Shown here one piece after another: positions 23,601 to 34,163 of a DNA stretch of 64,000 nt. Every line of letters starts with the position of its first letter. The first letter of the stretch is position 1. The translations under genes and the position numbers were made by a program. Location: contig NC_019862.2 of NCBI RefSeq assembly GCF_002234675.1, positions 27,076,707 through 27,140,706 of the forward strand. Reading direction: 5' to 3'. The stretch is from Oryzias latipes. Its lineage: Eukaryota; Chordata; Actinopteri; Beloniformes; Adrianichthyidae. The notes beneath the pieces are model-generated. The model saw only the letters and a program-made list of their open reading frames with translations. It was not told the origin of the DNA and searched no databases.

Positions 23601-26600
23601 TCCGAGGATCAGACAGATGTGGTAAAACCCACCCCTCTAAATACTCTGAAAGAGGACATTGATCCGGACGAACCTACCCTGGACCGACCACTGACATCTT
23701 TGGAGAAGCTGCACATCATCGTTGGTTATGGCATCGTCAGACAGGATCTCAGGTTGGGTTTTTTTCTCCATCTGTTTAGAAACTGTCCCTTCATGAACCT
23801 CGTCTCATTCATTTTTGCCTGAACAGGGATGAGATTTTCTGTCAGATCTGCAAGCAGCTTCAGGATAACAGCAACACCAACAGCTGCTTGCGTGGCTGGA
23901 TTCTGCTGTCCCTCTGCCTGGGAGTGTTTCCTCCCAGTGATCGCTTCACGCGGGTGAGTGAAAACCTTCTCAGCCCCATCCATAGGGCTGGGATCTTCTA
24001 TTTGACCCTTCATCTCCTGTCTCGGCAGTATCTTCAAAGCTTCATCCGTGGCGCCCCACGAGACTTTGCCTCATATTGTGCTGAGAGGCTGCGGCGCACC
24101 AGGATGAACGGAGCAAGGGGGGAGCCTCCGGCCTGGCTGGAGCTGCAGGTACTCTCATGAGAGCAGTTCTGTCTCATCTGTCAGCTCAGTACCACAGTAT
24201 GATGAGAGGCGGAACACAAGTGAAAGATTTTGGTCACAAACAGGAGAGGATAACCTGAAACAACAGACGTTTCTGCTTTCATTTAACTCTTTGTTTAATG
24301 TGTCACATTTTCCTCTGGTAGACTGGTGTTGTAACTGCACTGAAACGTGTTTTTCTTTTATTGAAAATGGTCAAATTTACAAAAACAATGTTTTGTTTTT
24401 GTCTCAAATGTTATTGTTAAAATTTAAAGCCTCGCTACCTGCCACTGGCCCATTCCTGACAAGCCTTGACTTTGTCAGGACTTTTATTAATTTGTGGCAG
24501 ATTCAATTCAGATATTTTTTCTCAAAATAGTGGCTTTTCTGTTGGTTTTATTACCATAGCAACCATTTAATTTTTTGGTTGCCTGGGGGTGAAAAACAGG
24601 TCTCAGTAATTTTTAGAAGAATATATAATAGAAAACTTTTGAATATCCTTGGTAACTGAGGATTTTGTAACCTCGCCCTCGTTCCTAATATGTCCATATT
24701 GCATGTTACATTGTTTTGAGCCAATGATATGTGTATTCAATTTTCACAATATTCAGTTTAAAAATATGTGAGTAATAGAGAAATGCCAGTTTTCCAAATG
24801 CACAACTTCTTGATAAATAGCTTCCCAATGATGCTCAAGGAATTAGGAGGGGATAGATCGAGATCCATAGGAAAAGTTTAAACTTGTAGCTGGTAGTAAA
24901 GGGGGTTTTTCTATTTGAAAATTCATGGTGGCTGCCTCTTCCCAAGGTTAAAAGTCAATGAATCTTCAGTTATGGTTGTAAACTTAAGCTGGCGGCCTGT
25001 GTGTAAAACTTTGTGAAGATTGTTTGAAAAAAAAGCTTTTTTCCCAAACTGTGCAAAAATGTCCAGAAATTTACTCTTGGGCCATCCCATAATATTTTCA
25101 GAACTTCCTTTGGATATCCTAGACACGTGTTTTGCTTTCATTAGGAGATTTTGAAAATTTTTATTTTTTTGAGGCCCATGAGAGATTTTGCGCGGATTCA
25201 TTTTTTGACAGTTTCTCACACTTTTTGGGGTGAGGGGGGGCGGGGGTCATTCACCATGACAAAAATGTATTTTCATCGAGTCCTACGTGTGTGCAAATTT
25301 TGATGGCTTTTGAGAAATTTTTGCTCTAAGGTGCATGAGAAAACAATCTGGTCCTTGCAGTCCAGGGCTGCTGCGGAACATAAAAATAGGGGTGGGGGCA
25401 GATCGTTTTGTAGCGTAAGGAGTGAGCCATGACCATCTTAAATCATTGATTGGATTAGCAACAATTCTGTGACATTGAGTACTTAAATGCTGTTTGCAAA
25501 ATATCATAAAGGTTGCACCTACAACTTGTTGTGTTGTTTGTCTGCCCGGTAACAGGCCACCAAAACGAGGAAGCCCATGATTGTTTCTGTGAGGCTGATG
25601 AACGGCGTCTCCATCAACGTCCCTGTGGATTCAGCCACCACATCCAAAGAGATCTGCCAGATGGTCTGCAACAAGATCAAACTCACAGACTCCTTTGGCT
25701 TTTCCCTCTATGTTGCCATGTATGAAAAGGTACGCAGGCAGACATGATATATCATCATTTTGAAGGCTTGGTAAGTTGAACCCTCTGACAGTCCATCTCC
25801 TCTGAAGGTGTGGGCTCTGGGTAGTGCCCGGGATCACGTGATGGATGCCATCTCCCAGTGTGAGCAGGAGGTGAAGAGAAAGGGGGGTCAGGAGAGGCAC
25901 GCGCCGTGGCGCCTTGTCATCCGCAAAGAGATCTTCACCCCGTGGCACGATTGCAAAAAGGACAAGGTCAGCACAGATCTGATCTACAAACAGATCATCC
26001 AAGGCCTGAAGTTTGGAGAGTACCAGAGTAAAAAGGTGTGTGGCGTCATCAGGAACAATTGTTTTAACTAAACGAAAGCCTGTCAGCTGCTTTACACATG
26101 TTTCACCTCAACAGGAGGATGATATCGTGGAGCTCACAGCAAAGCATTTGTACATCCAGCACGGTCGTGACAGCCGTCCCGACTATGTGAAGGAAGCTGT
26201 GCAGGAGTGCGTCAGCAACTCCCTGCTGGAGGCCAAATCTGAGGCCAAATGGGTTCAGATGGTCAGCACCGCTCACTCTCAGGTTAGTCACAGCCTGCAC
26301 TCGAGGGAAGCACCAAAAAAAAATCAAATGTGCTGAAATCGTGTCTGCTGTTCCCCACTCAAGGGTCAGTTTGTGAGTTCAAGAAAAACAGAGGACGCTG
26401 TGAAGGCGGAGATCGTCGACTTTGCCAGGGAGGAGTGGCCCATCTTTTTCTCCAGGTTCTTTGAGGTCACCAAGGTGTCAGGTATAAGTCTGTTTTGAAG
26501 AAAATAGGTTATGGATCTCTTGATTAGCTTTAAAGTGGCAAATAACCATCAACAGCATTTTGAATGTCTGAATGATGCGCTTAAATTTGAGGTTAACCTC

Positions 26601-29600
26601 AACTGTTTTTGCAGGAAAGTAGATGAAGGTAGATATGAGGACTTAAAGGACTTAAGTCTCACAGAATTCACTCAAAACTTAAGGTTTAGAACTTAAAAAA
26701 AAATCTTTTTATGTTTTAGCTCCAGAACATTGTTGTCAGCTCTAAAAATAAAGGCTCTCTCTCTTTTTTTAATCTTCTTTTTAATCTTTAAAAGTGTCCT
26801 CTCAACCTGTTGACAGTGGTCTAATGTTAATTTGAGAAAACAAAATAGTCATTGTAACTATAAGTTTTTAGACTTTAGACCTGTACTTAAATGTAAAGAC
26901 TGCAGACTAGACTTGCACTCGTAAAATGGGACTTTTGAGCTTCTCTGGATGGAGAATATGAAAGACTGAGGAGTAATGATCAACCAAAAAGTGTCAGCAG
27001 AGGTAAATCCTCACTCATGTGACCAAACAGGCGGAACAGCAGATTAACAGAAACAACAGTTTTTCTGCCGCTTTCACTTCTAAATGTTGTCAGGGTTTCT
27101 GGGGGCCTGTGATGAACTCAACTTCTGAGCTCATTTTGTCCTGCTATCCTTCCAGGTCCTCCTTTGCAAAAAAGCAAGTTCATAGTGGCCATAAACTGGA
27201 CTGGAATCACATTCCTGGATGAGAGGGAGAAGAGGCTGCTGGAGCTGTCCTTTCCAGAAGTCACTGGAGTCAACAGCAGCAGGTTGAGTTGTTCTCACCG
27301 ATGCTGTGGAATCAGAGGTTTCTGGAAGTTTTCTTGATGTGGGCACTGTTTTGTCTCTAAAGGGCTGATCAAGCAGCTGGGCAGGCTGTGTGTCTGCTGA
27401 CATTGAAAGGGGACTTTACGCTGAGCGGGTCCAAAGCTGAGGACATGGGCGAGCTGATTACCATGTTCCTCGGTGGTCTGACTGAGCGATCCCAGTATGC
27501 TGTGGCACTGAAGGATGCAAGTGGCCAAGGTCAGAGCCGTCCCTTTTCTCTCACACATCCCCCCGGGTTCTGTTCGTCTCCTCTGAGTGCTGACTGATTC
27601 TTTGGCTGTCTCTTCTCTCAGATGACCCTACCCTCCTCAACTTCAAGAAAGGGGACCTCATTATCATTATTAAGGACAATGAGCTCCTTGAGGGGCGCGG
27701 CTGGGTAAAGGGTGAAAATGACAGCACCAGAAAGAGAGGAGCTGTCCCTGTTGAGGCTATCCTAATACTGCCAACGCTGACCAAACCCACCAATGAGGTC
27801 ATGGTACGTTTGCGTCAATCAAACAGAAAAGAAATCTAGTTATTTTTTGTCTTCTTGCACATACATAGGATTTTTCTTTCTTTATGTCAAACAAACGGAA
27901 GGATAAATATGTCTTTTCTAGTGTTGGTCAGTAGTCTTTCTCACAAAGTTTTGTGCCTGACATCTTTCCACCTTGATGTCTTGATAACTGACAGCTAGTT
28001 TTGGACAGGAATTCCTGTCATCTGGAAAGGCTGGACAAGATTAAAGCACAAAGCAAAGAAAACCATTTAAGATTTGAACATAAAATAAAAGCAAAAACAT
28101 CCCCACAGAAAAACTGAAATATTTAAAAAGAGAGCAAAACAATCCCTCTCATAAATTAGAGGATAAAGACAACAGAAATAATGGAGTTTCATGAGGAATA
28201 TCAGGTATGGTTCTGTGTTCCAGTTCTGCTGAGCTTTAAAAGAATATCCTCTTTAGAGTCTCATCAATCTCCCGCCAAACCAGAGGAAGAACTTGATCCA
28301 GACCAACCAGAAGGAAACAGGGTCAGTGGGTCGGGCGCCTCTGGCCACACTGAAGGAATTCTCTGTGCAATATTTCAGGTTTGTAGTCTGCATGCTTCAT
28401 CTCACCAATCAGCAGAGTAGTGTTTGTGACAGCAGCAACTCCGTTCCTGTTCATTTCATCCTACAGACAGCCCATCAAGGATGTGAACCGCCAGGTGATT
28501 TCGAGGAATGCTGCTCCTGAAAGGCTCTGGGCTCACTCCAGAGAACCCATCCGACAGCCTTTCCTCCAGAAGTTGGTGGGCAACCCGGAGCTCAGCCAGA
28601 AAGCCTGCTTGGCCTTTACAGATATCCTCTGCATGCCAGAGAAAAACAGGATTTTGTCGTTTTTGTCCCTCTGTAGTTTATCCTCTCAGCTGGAATTCCT
28701 ATCATTTTGTTTTAGCTATTGGTTAAAAATCTAATATCCCAATCCAAAGCTTGGGGCACATTGGACTTTTCTGCTTTCTGTGTTTATTCAGTAAAGTTAA
28801 AAACCAATCGAATGTAGAACCTTTTCCGTTGGTATTTTTGCCAACAAGAGAAAATGAGATCTTCTGTAGACATGAATTTTCTTTGCAGCATTCTCAGGCA
28901 AAAAACTGTAGACAACAAAAACTGTATAAACCTAAAGGTTTTAGTGATACATACACAAGCTTTGCACGGCATAACCAAGCACCAAATGAACAAGAGAATG
29001 AACAAGAGAAGTGTGTTTGGTAAAAGCAGCTCAGATTTCCTGCTGTTACGGCTCTTTGACTGCTGTGTACCCATCCTGAAGTACATGGGAGATTATCCCA
29101 CCAGGCAGGTGCAGAATCCTCTGGAGCTCACCGATCAGATCTTTAGTCCTGCTACAGAAAACGAGGCTCTCCGGGACGAAATCTACTGTCAGATAATGAA
29201 GCAGATGACCAGCAACAACAACCGGTGCGTGATTAACTGTTACAAGTTTGGTCATTTGAGTGCTTTCTCATTCAAGAGAGTCTCTAGTGCATCAGCTGCT
29301 CTTGAACACGCCTCTTCTGTCTTCAGGTCCAGCATCGATCAAGGCTGGCAGCTGCTGTGGCTTTGCTGTGGTCTGTTCCCCCCCAGCCAGGCTCTTCTCA
29401 AGCACACTCAGCGATTTCTGGAAACCAGACGCAGAGATGCGCTCGCCTCTGACTGCCTGCAGCGGCTGCAGAGCTCTCTGAGGTTTGACTGAAATTCAAC
29501 ATTGAAAAGGGGGAGAGTTCAAACAATAAAAAAAGAGACTGTGTGATCAGGGTTTTCGGCTTTGAAAGTTGAGGGCAGCCAATGAGGTTTGTAGAAAAGC

Positions 29601-32600
29601 AGTTGCTTCACACCTCCCAGGGTTAGCAGCCTTCATTGCAACAGACCATATCGTGTAACACTGTGGTGAGAAAAGGAAATGCTGTCTTGCGTTTAGACTC
29701 TGCATGCTAAATTTAGGAGAAGGGCTTCCTCACATTTGCATGAAGAAGCAACAGTCTGTTCACTTTACATCAATCAAAAAGACAAACACTGCAAATCGTG
29801 AAGTCAGTACATTTAACTGTTTCATAATTGTGAATTGATAAGAATAACACATCTGTCCTCGGCCCATTTTGACTTGTAGAAATAGTAACTAGTATAGTAG
29901 CTATTGTAAACACAGCATATCATTCTCTACCATTTCTTAATACTAAAAAATAGCCTGAGTTTAAAAATCCACAGAGAATCAAGACCCACCGTGACAATGA
30001 TGGTGTTTTTGTTGTTTCTAACACCTTTTTGTGGCGTTTTTTCTCATGATTAAGGACATAGATAAAGAAAATTCAGCTTAGAATTCCATTTCTAAGTATT
30101 TTTTTTGCCTTTTTAAAAAAATATAGCCTTAAAAAGACCGTGATTGTTACATAGAACTTACAACGGCAAACTACAAGCTCCCTGCACTGCTCCATTCTGA
30201 TGCATCCACTTGTAGACAAATAGATCCCTGAACATCTTTTTTTCCTCCTGTGAGCTGGAATCTGAATCAAAAGATAAAGTTAAAGTCCCACTATCTGTCA
30301 CACACCTAGCACCCTTGGTGTGTGAAGTTTGTTCTCCGCATTTGACCCCTCCCCTGGGGGAGCGGTGAGCTGCAGGCACAGCCGCGCTCAGGAACCATTT
30401 GGTGGTTTAAGCCCCCAATCCAACCCCTTAATGCTGCGTGTCAAGCAGGGAGGCATTGGGTCCCATTTTTAGAGTCTTTGGTATGACTCTGCCTGGATTT
30501 GCACTCACAGGGCGGACACTCTACCACAAGGCCACTGAGCTTGATACAGCTGGATAGATCTGATAGTGCTCGTTTTGTTGTACCAGTAATGTTTGGCTGG
30601 GAGTGTCAGGGGCTGTAAGCTAGTGGGAGTGAGCGTAAACAGAGGGATAATAGCAGCAGGGGAAGCCCTACTTCATGCCAAAAGTCCCGCCCACAAGTCA
30701 GAGGCAAATTTCTAATAAACTACTGCCTCTCCTTTGGTTTCTTGGTTCCTGCTGGTGATTCCTGTTTGGAACGCCAAATAGGGGGTCACACAGTCCAGTT
30801 CTCATATACAATCAATGGAGTGGACACTCTTGAAAATGAAACTAACCGTAGGTACGTTTCCTAAAGTGACTAATTAACTTGTTGCTAAAGGCTCCATTCA
30901 CCTTAAATTGAATATGATCAACTCTAAAGCAGTAAACACACTTATACATTTTTTAGAAACTTTTGTGGCCCCTTTGGTTAGAAATGATGCCCACCCCACC
31001 TATCTGAAGAATCTTATTCATTTATTGTATATTTTACCTCCATATTTGAACAGATATACTCTGGAATACACTGACATACTATGTTGGGTTCACTTATTGG
31101 TCAACCCACTTACCTATGAAAAAGCAAACTACTAAATATGTCATATTTTGAGCACCACTAAACGCAAAGTGACTCACTGTAAATCTCCTGACCACCCTGC
31201 TTTCATGAACAATAAATACTTTAAGCATATAAAGATCAAAGAAGCTTCAGAAACTAAAATGTTCCTAGGTTTTTCTTCTTTTGGTGTAAAGTTGTTCCTT
31301 GGGAGTCAATGGAGGGTGGCTGTAGTCTCTGGGTGGGAGTGCTGCAGGAGCAGAACAGCTTCAGCGAAGGGTCAAGGTTACAAACAGACAGATGAAGCTT
31401 CCTTGTTGGGTCCAATGTCTAAGAAATGCAAACCTTTAGATGTTTTAAGTTTTTGTTTGTGTCATTCTTTTTCTTTTTTGTGTGTGTGTGTTTGACTTAA
31501 TATCCCTCTGCTTTAGGATGGAGCCCAGAAAACTCCCACCACACCACGTGGAAGTGGACGCCATCCAGCAGAACAGCACCAAGATCTTTCACAAAATTCA
31601 CTTTCCTAATGACACAATGGAGGTACGAGCAGGCAGAAAGACATGGTAATGTTAGCTAACCTGTGGTATTTCAAGTGACCACGCTTCTCTTTCTGCAGAC
31701 ACTTGAGGTGGCAACCGGCACCAAGGTCAGAGATCTCATCAAAAGCATTTCTAAAAAGCTCAACCTGATTTCAGCAGATGGCTACAGCCTTTTTGTCAAA
31801 GCACAGGACAAGGTTTGTTTCTCATTTTCCAACCTTTTGACATCATTTTTAGCTTTTTAAGAAATATAAAATCTGTCTCATTTAATTTCAGGTCATCAGC
31901 TTGAACGATACAGACTATTTCTTTGACAGCCTCAGACAGATCACTGACTGGTCCAAGAAATCCAAGCAGATGAAAGACGGTAGCACCACCTGATAGGTTA
32001 CACTCACAATGGGAATGCTGGAGGACTTTCTGCATCTGAAAACACTCTGTATGCTTGTTCTGCAGGCGGGCCGGTCAACATACCCTACCTTGTGTTCTTC
32101 ATGAGGAAGCTGTGGTTTAATGTGATCCCTGGCAAAGATACTCAGGCTGACCTGATCTTTCATTTCCCTCAGGTTCATTTGAATGAACAGCTCATTGTTT
32201 TTCCCGTTCCACCTGAAGCAAATATAAATGCCTCCATAAACATAAGCCACCTGGCAAACTGATAAGATAAAACAAATGAGTCACCGTATTTAACATGGAA
32301 ATGTTTCAAGATTAAAATGTGTTCCTGCATCCCTCTGACTTCAAGGAAGTACCAAAATACCTGAGGGGCTACCACACTTGTTCCAAAGACGAAATGGTCA
32401 ACATCGCAGCTCTGCTCTTCAGAGCAAAGTTCGGCAAAGACAACAGCCAGATGGCCATGCTTACAAAGATGCTAAAGGAGCTGGTGCCCGCCGACCAGCT
32501 GAAGGCCATCTCTGAGAATGAGTGGAAGAAGGTACTTTGCTCTTGATAAATTTGTCAACCCACCGTCCCCAAAACCGCCACTCAGTGAGGCTGTAGCGCA

Positions 32601-34163
32601 GCCATTCTATAAACATCCATGAACTACACCATAAAATCATTTTCAAGCTCCAAACTAACAATAATAAAGCGACGCATTGATTGAGGGTTAATAGCAGGAT
32701 TCACTGCTTAAGTTATTTTAAAAAAAATGTATGTGGCGCAGTGGTTAGCACCTTCAGCTCACCTCTAGAAGGCCCTGGTTTTAACTCCTGTCTCATGTTA
32801 TTGCGTGACTCTGCAAGAGGCTCGCGACCTATCCAGGGTGTTCCCCACCTTCACCCAACAGTAACCAGGTTGAGCTCTAGCAGCCCTGTGCCCCCAAGAA
32901 GAATACAGTGCGTTAAGAAAATGGACGGATGGATGAATTTATGAAGTAAATTAGGCAAAGAAGGTTTAAAGTTTGGCAGGATTTTACTCTCACACATTTT
33001 TGATCAACTTTAAAAGTTGCCGTTGGCCCTTTTGCGGTCAGGAAGATGGGTTGGTAGTATCTCTTTGGGGCTGTTCAACAGTGAAACCGATGCAATATTA
33101 CATGAAAGGAGCTGTTTGAATCTGCAAAAATATGCTGCATGGCATTCATTCACGGCAGCTATTTTCAGCTGCATTTCTTTACAATGGAGGAAATATAGAA
33201 CTATGAAGCATATCTTTGGATGTGCTCCAACTATCTGAACAATGTCAGTACTGTTGGCTTTCCCGAGGTCCCACTGTCAGAGCGGTGAGAGCACAGCCTG
33301 AGGGCTGCAGGGGGTGACAGAAAACTACTAACCTCATTAAGTGTTGCAGAGAATTTCACCGAACAAGGAAGCTCTATCTTGATGCATATTTAAAATGTAT
33401 GTTTTTTCCAGAACATTGCCACCTCCTATAACAAACAAGGCAACATGACTGCTGATGAGGCTAAAGTGGGCTTCCTGAAGGCAGTTTCGCGCTGGCCGAC
33501 GTTTGGCTGTGCTTTCTTCGAAGTGAAGGTAAGCGCTGTCAGCAAACGCCCTGCAGAAATCGCTTTATCTTTTCATCTGTGATCAATTTGGAGTGGGTGG
33601 CAGACTTGTGCTCATGTCATGTCTTTTGAAACCTCAGTCACCATGCCAAACTTGCTGCAGAAACCACTGTTAGAGAAGACTTCTGTTCTGTTTTGTTTTC
33701 AGCAAACGTCTGAACCCAGCTTCCCAGATATTGTGCGAATAGCCATCAGCAAGCTGGGACTCACAATCATCCACCCTAAAACTAAGGTTAAACGCATTAC
33801 ATTTAATGTAAATGACAGCATGGATGGCATTCAGCTGACCTCTTTGTTGACTCTGTTTTTAAAGGAGGTTCTTGCGACTCATCCATTCAATCGCATTGCA
33901 AGTTGGTGCAGCGGCAGCACCTATTTTCACATGACTATTGGCAGTTTAGTCAAGGGCAACAAATTCCTGTGTGAAACTTCACTGGTAACGCACCTCTTTA
34001 AAACGCACTAAACTTGCTGAGAACCACTTGACATGCTTTTTCCTAAATACTTTGTTCTTTTTTTAAGGGTTACAAGATGGATGATCTTATAACCTCCTAT
34101 GTCAATGTGTATTTGAGGGACAGAAGGCCTGCACAGCCCAGGAACCAGCGCTTCAACATGTGA
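13001..34163 (+). CDS. MYO7B: MYO7B, unconventional myosin VIIb (47 coding exons, 2228 residues)
   Basis: Actin-based motor of class VII. In mammals MYO7B works at the tips of brush-border microvilli in gut and kidney, linked to protocadherin adhesion through its MyTH4-FERM tails. The exons sum to 6687 nt, an exact multiple of three, with every splice phase consistent. Order is SH3-like N-terminus, motor, IQ motifs, short charged helix, MyTH4-FERM, SH3, MyTH4-FERM, as in the class VII family. The start ATG (13001, followed by G) lies in a short exon coding MVHLSK; the stop is at 34161-34163. Paralogue choice (7B over 7A) rests on SAP130 and GPR17 being neighbours and on residues such as [12 protein letters not shown]. 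At 2228 residues it is longer than I remember for human MYO7B (about 2116). Exon 24 supplies much of the excess. Exon lists are in the segment entries. Confidence 0.93.
14305..14849. repeat. Foldback repeat in MYO7B intron 3
   Basis: Arm 14305-14407 is the reverse complement of 14748-14849, with roughly one change per ten bases (shared words include GTGTCTGATGTTGGGATG and GGGTCACAT). A partial direct third copy lies at about 14620-14672. No coding function is evident. Confidence 0.75.
14880..15600. repeat. Old dispersed repeat, copy 1 (MYO7B intron 3)
   Basis: It shares ordered words with 24930-25400: TTTTCCCAAGGTT, CCCATAATGATTTCAAAACT followed by GGATATCC, then GTGTGTGCACATTTTGGTGAC and CAATACAGTTTTTGCAGTC. 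Divergence is high, implying age. Class unknown. Confidence 0.5.
15601..16645 (+). other. Rest of MYO7B intron 3, nothing recognised
   Basis: AT-rich intron sequence with only short, unsupported open frames up to the CTGTTTCCAG acceptor of exon 4. Confidence 0.6.
18767..18843 (+). other. MYO7B: Probable GC-AG intron in MYO7B
   Basis: Exon 9 must end after codon GAG at 18766 to join GTG GAT at 18844 in frame and give LLEVDP (LLEVNP in MYO7A). The intron then begins GCAGGT. Using the GT at 18771 adds four bases and shifts the frame. Confidence 0.65.
20800..21105. repeat. Dispersed repeat, second copy of the 'gcgatat' family
   Basis: Words ATGAGGAAAAGTTGTGATCT, GCGATATTAGCGATCAATATTGC and ATATGACTTGCGATAC recall 3470-3865. 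It lies in MYO7B intron 17. The right boundary is uncertain. Confidence 0.4.
21110..21365 (-). repeat. Dispersed repeat, minus copy related to 57658-57935
   Basis: Its reverse complement aligns by eye with 57658-57935. Shared words are GTTCAAAACTCTYGCATTCACG, TCTATGTAAACGC-like TTATGTAAACGC, and CCAGTTGAA followed by TTGACCAATCAG. The class is unknown. Confidence 0.55.
21730..22601 (+). CDS. MYO7B: MYO7B segment: IQ motifs and charged helix (exons 18-21)
   Basis: Exons 21730-21824, 21910-21994, 22086-22304 and 22392-22601. They code about residues 748-950. IQ-like calmodulin/light-chain sites appear as [40 protein letters not shown] and [14 protein letters not shown], with a further weaker repeat between them. 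A Glu/Lys/Arg-rich helix ([19 protein letters not shown]) follows and could be a short coiled coil or single alpha-helix. The segment ends with an [15 protein letters not shown] motif conserved in class VII myosins. Confidence 0.9.
22692..24148 (+). CDS. MYO7B: MYO7B segment: first MyTH4 domain, with a 97-residue insertion exon (exons 22-27)
   Basis: Exons 22692-22904, 22988-23152, 23236-23526, 23601-23752, 23827-23953 and 24029-24148. MyTH4 landmarks are YTFSKFA-like [66 protein letters not shown] and FCAERLRR-like [10 protein letters not shown]. Exon 24 (291 nt, 97 codons) is low-complexity, basic and Ser/Asn-rich. It carries two copies of RKxSxFTDLLxxNxK and falls between the halves of the domain, where I know of no such motif in mammalian MYO7A or MYO7B. 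Confidence 0.9.
24930..25400. repeat. Old dispersed repeat, copy 2 (MYO7B intron 27)
   Basis: It parallels 14880-15600: CTTCCCAAGGTTAAAAGTCA, CATCCCATAATATTTTCAGA, TGGATATCC, GTGTGTGCAAATTTTGATGG and CCTTGCAGTCCAGGGCTGCTG appear in the same order. No open frame. Confidence 0.5.
25556..27282 (+). CDS. MYO7B: MYO7B segment: first FERM domain (exons 28-32)
   Basis: Exons 25556-25729, 25808-26035, 26115-26282, 26364-26481 and 27156-27282. The ubiquitin-like F1 lobe starts with KKP-like [14 protein letters not shown]. The segment continues with [26 protein letters not shown] and [17 protein letters not shown], then a PH-like lobe with [17 protein letters not shown]. These match class VII FERM domains, which bind membrane-adhesion scaffolds. 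Confidence 0.9.
27363..27803 (+). CDS. MYO7B: MYO7B segment: end of FERM 1 and SH3 domain (exons 33-34)
   Basis: Exons 27363-27529 and 27622-27803. Exon 33 completes the FERM lobe ([18 protein letters not shown]). Exon 34 codes an SH3 fold with [20 protein letters not shown] and GAVPVEAI. The usual ALYDY motif is weak, as is common in myosin VII SH3 domains. Confidence 0.88.
28257..31622 (+). CDS. MYO7B: MYO7B segment: second MyTH4 domain (exons 35-39), interrupted by an AT-AC intron
   Basis: Exons 28257-28378, 28467-28621, 29071-29224, 29327-29482 and 31517-31622. Landmarks are [62 protein letters not shown] and [15 protein letters not shown]. Exon 36 to exon 37 is joined only by an intron starting ATATCCTC and ending AC; this gives the conserved [10 protein letters not shown]. 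Exon 39 begins FERM 2 with [12 protein letters not shown]. Confidence 0.9.
28622..29070 (+). other. MYO7B: U12-type AT-AC intron in MYO7B
   Basis: The intron starts ATATCCTCT, close to the minor-spliceosome 5' consensus ATATCCTTT, and ends in AC. A branch-site-like CTCTTTGAC lies at 29052-29060, with the likely branch A 11 nt from the 3' end, within the usual U12 range. Joining the flanks gives A-ILKYMGDY, as in other class VII myosins, and keeps the frame. No GT-AG alternative nearby does so. Confidence 0.85.
30040..30720. repeat. Dispersed repeat family X, copy 1, split by a SINE
   Basis: It contains GCTCCATTCTGATGCATCCA, GACAAATAGATCC, a GAGCTGGAATCTGAATCA block and AAATTTCTAATAAACTAC. 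Copies lie at 50505-51100 and 62250-62612 in the same orientation. The copy here is split at about 30266-30540 by another retroposon. Located in MYO7B intron 38. Confidence 0.7.
30266..30540 (-). repeat. tRNA-related retroposon nested in family X
   Basis: It runs from AAGTCCCACTATCTGTCACA through TTTGACCCCTCCCCTGGGGG to GGCGGACACTCTACCACAAG and GCCACTGAGC. The end resembles a tRNA-like head read on the minus strand (GGATTTGCACTC as a B-box-like word). Flanking family X sequence resumes on both sides. Confidence 0.55.
30721..31516 (+). other. Rest of MYO7B intron 38, nothing recognised
   Basis: No conserved exon seen. A 75-residue open frame at 30908-31135 resembles no protein that I know. 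Confidence 0.6.
31699..34163 (+). CDS. MYO7B: MYO7B segment: second FERM domain and C-terminus (exons 40-47)
   Basis: Exons 31699-31812, 31892-31979, 32066-32172, 32346-32531, 33412-33528, 33703-33786, 33865-33984 and 34068-34163. Class VII landmarks include [39 protein letters not shown] and [17 protein letters not shown]. The last residues, ...[12 protein letters not shown], differ from mammalian MYO7 tails. Intron 33787-33864 is only 78 nt and has no in-frame stop. Confidence 0.9.
32731..32945 (+). repeat. tRNA-derived SINE, plus strand
   Basis: It begins GTGGCGCAGTGGTTAGCACC, has a degraded B box, and ends with CCAAGAAGAATACAGTGCG and the GGACGGATGGATGAA tail. It lies in MYO7B intron 43. 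Confidence 0.7.
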
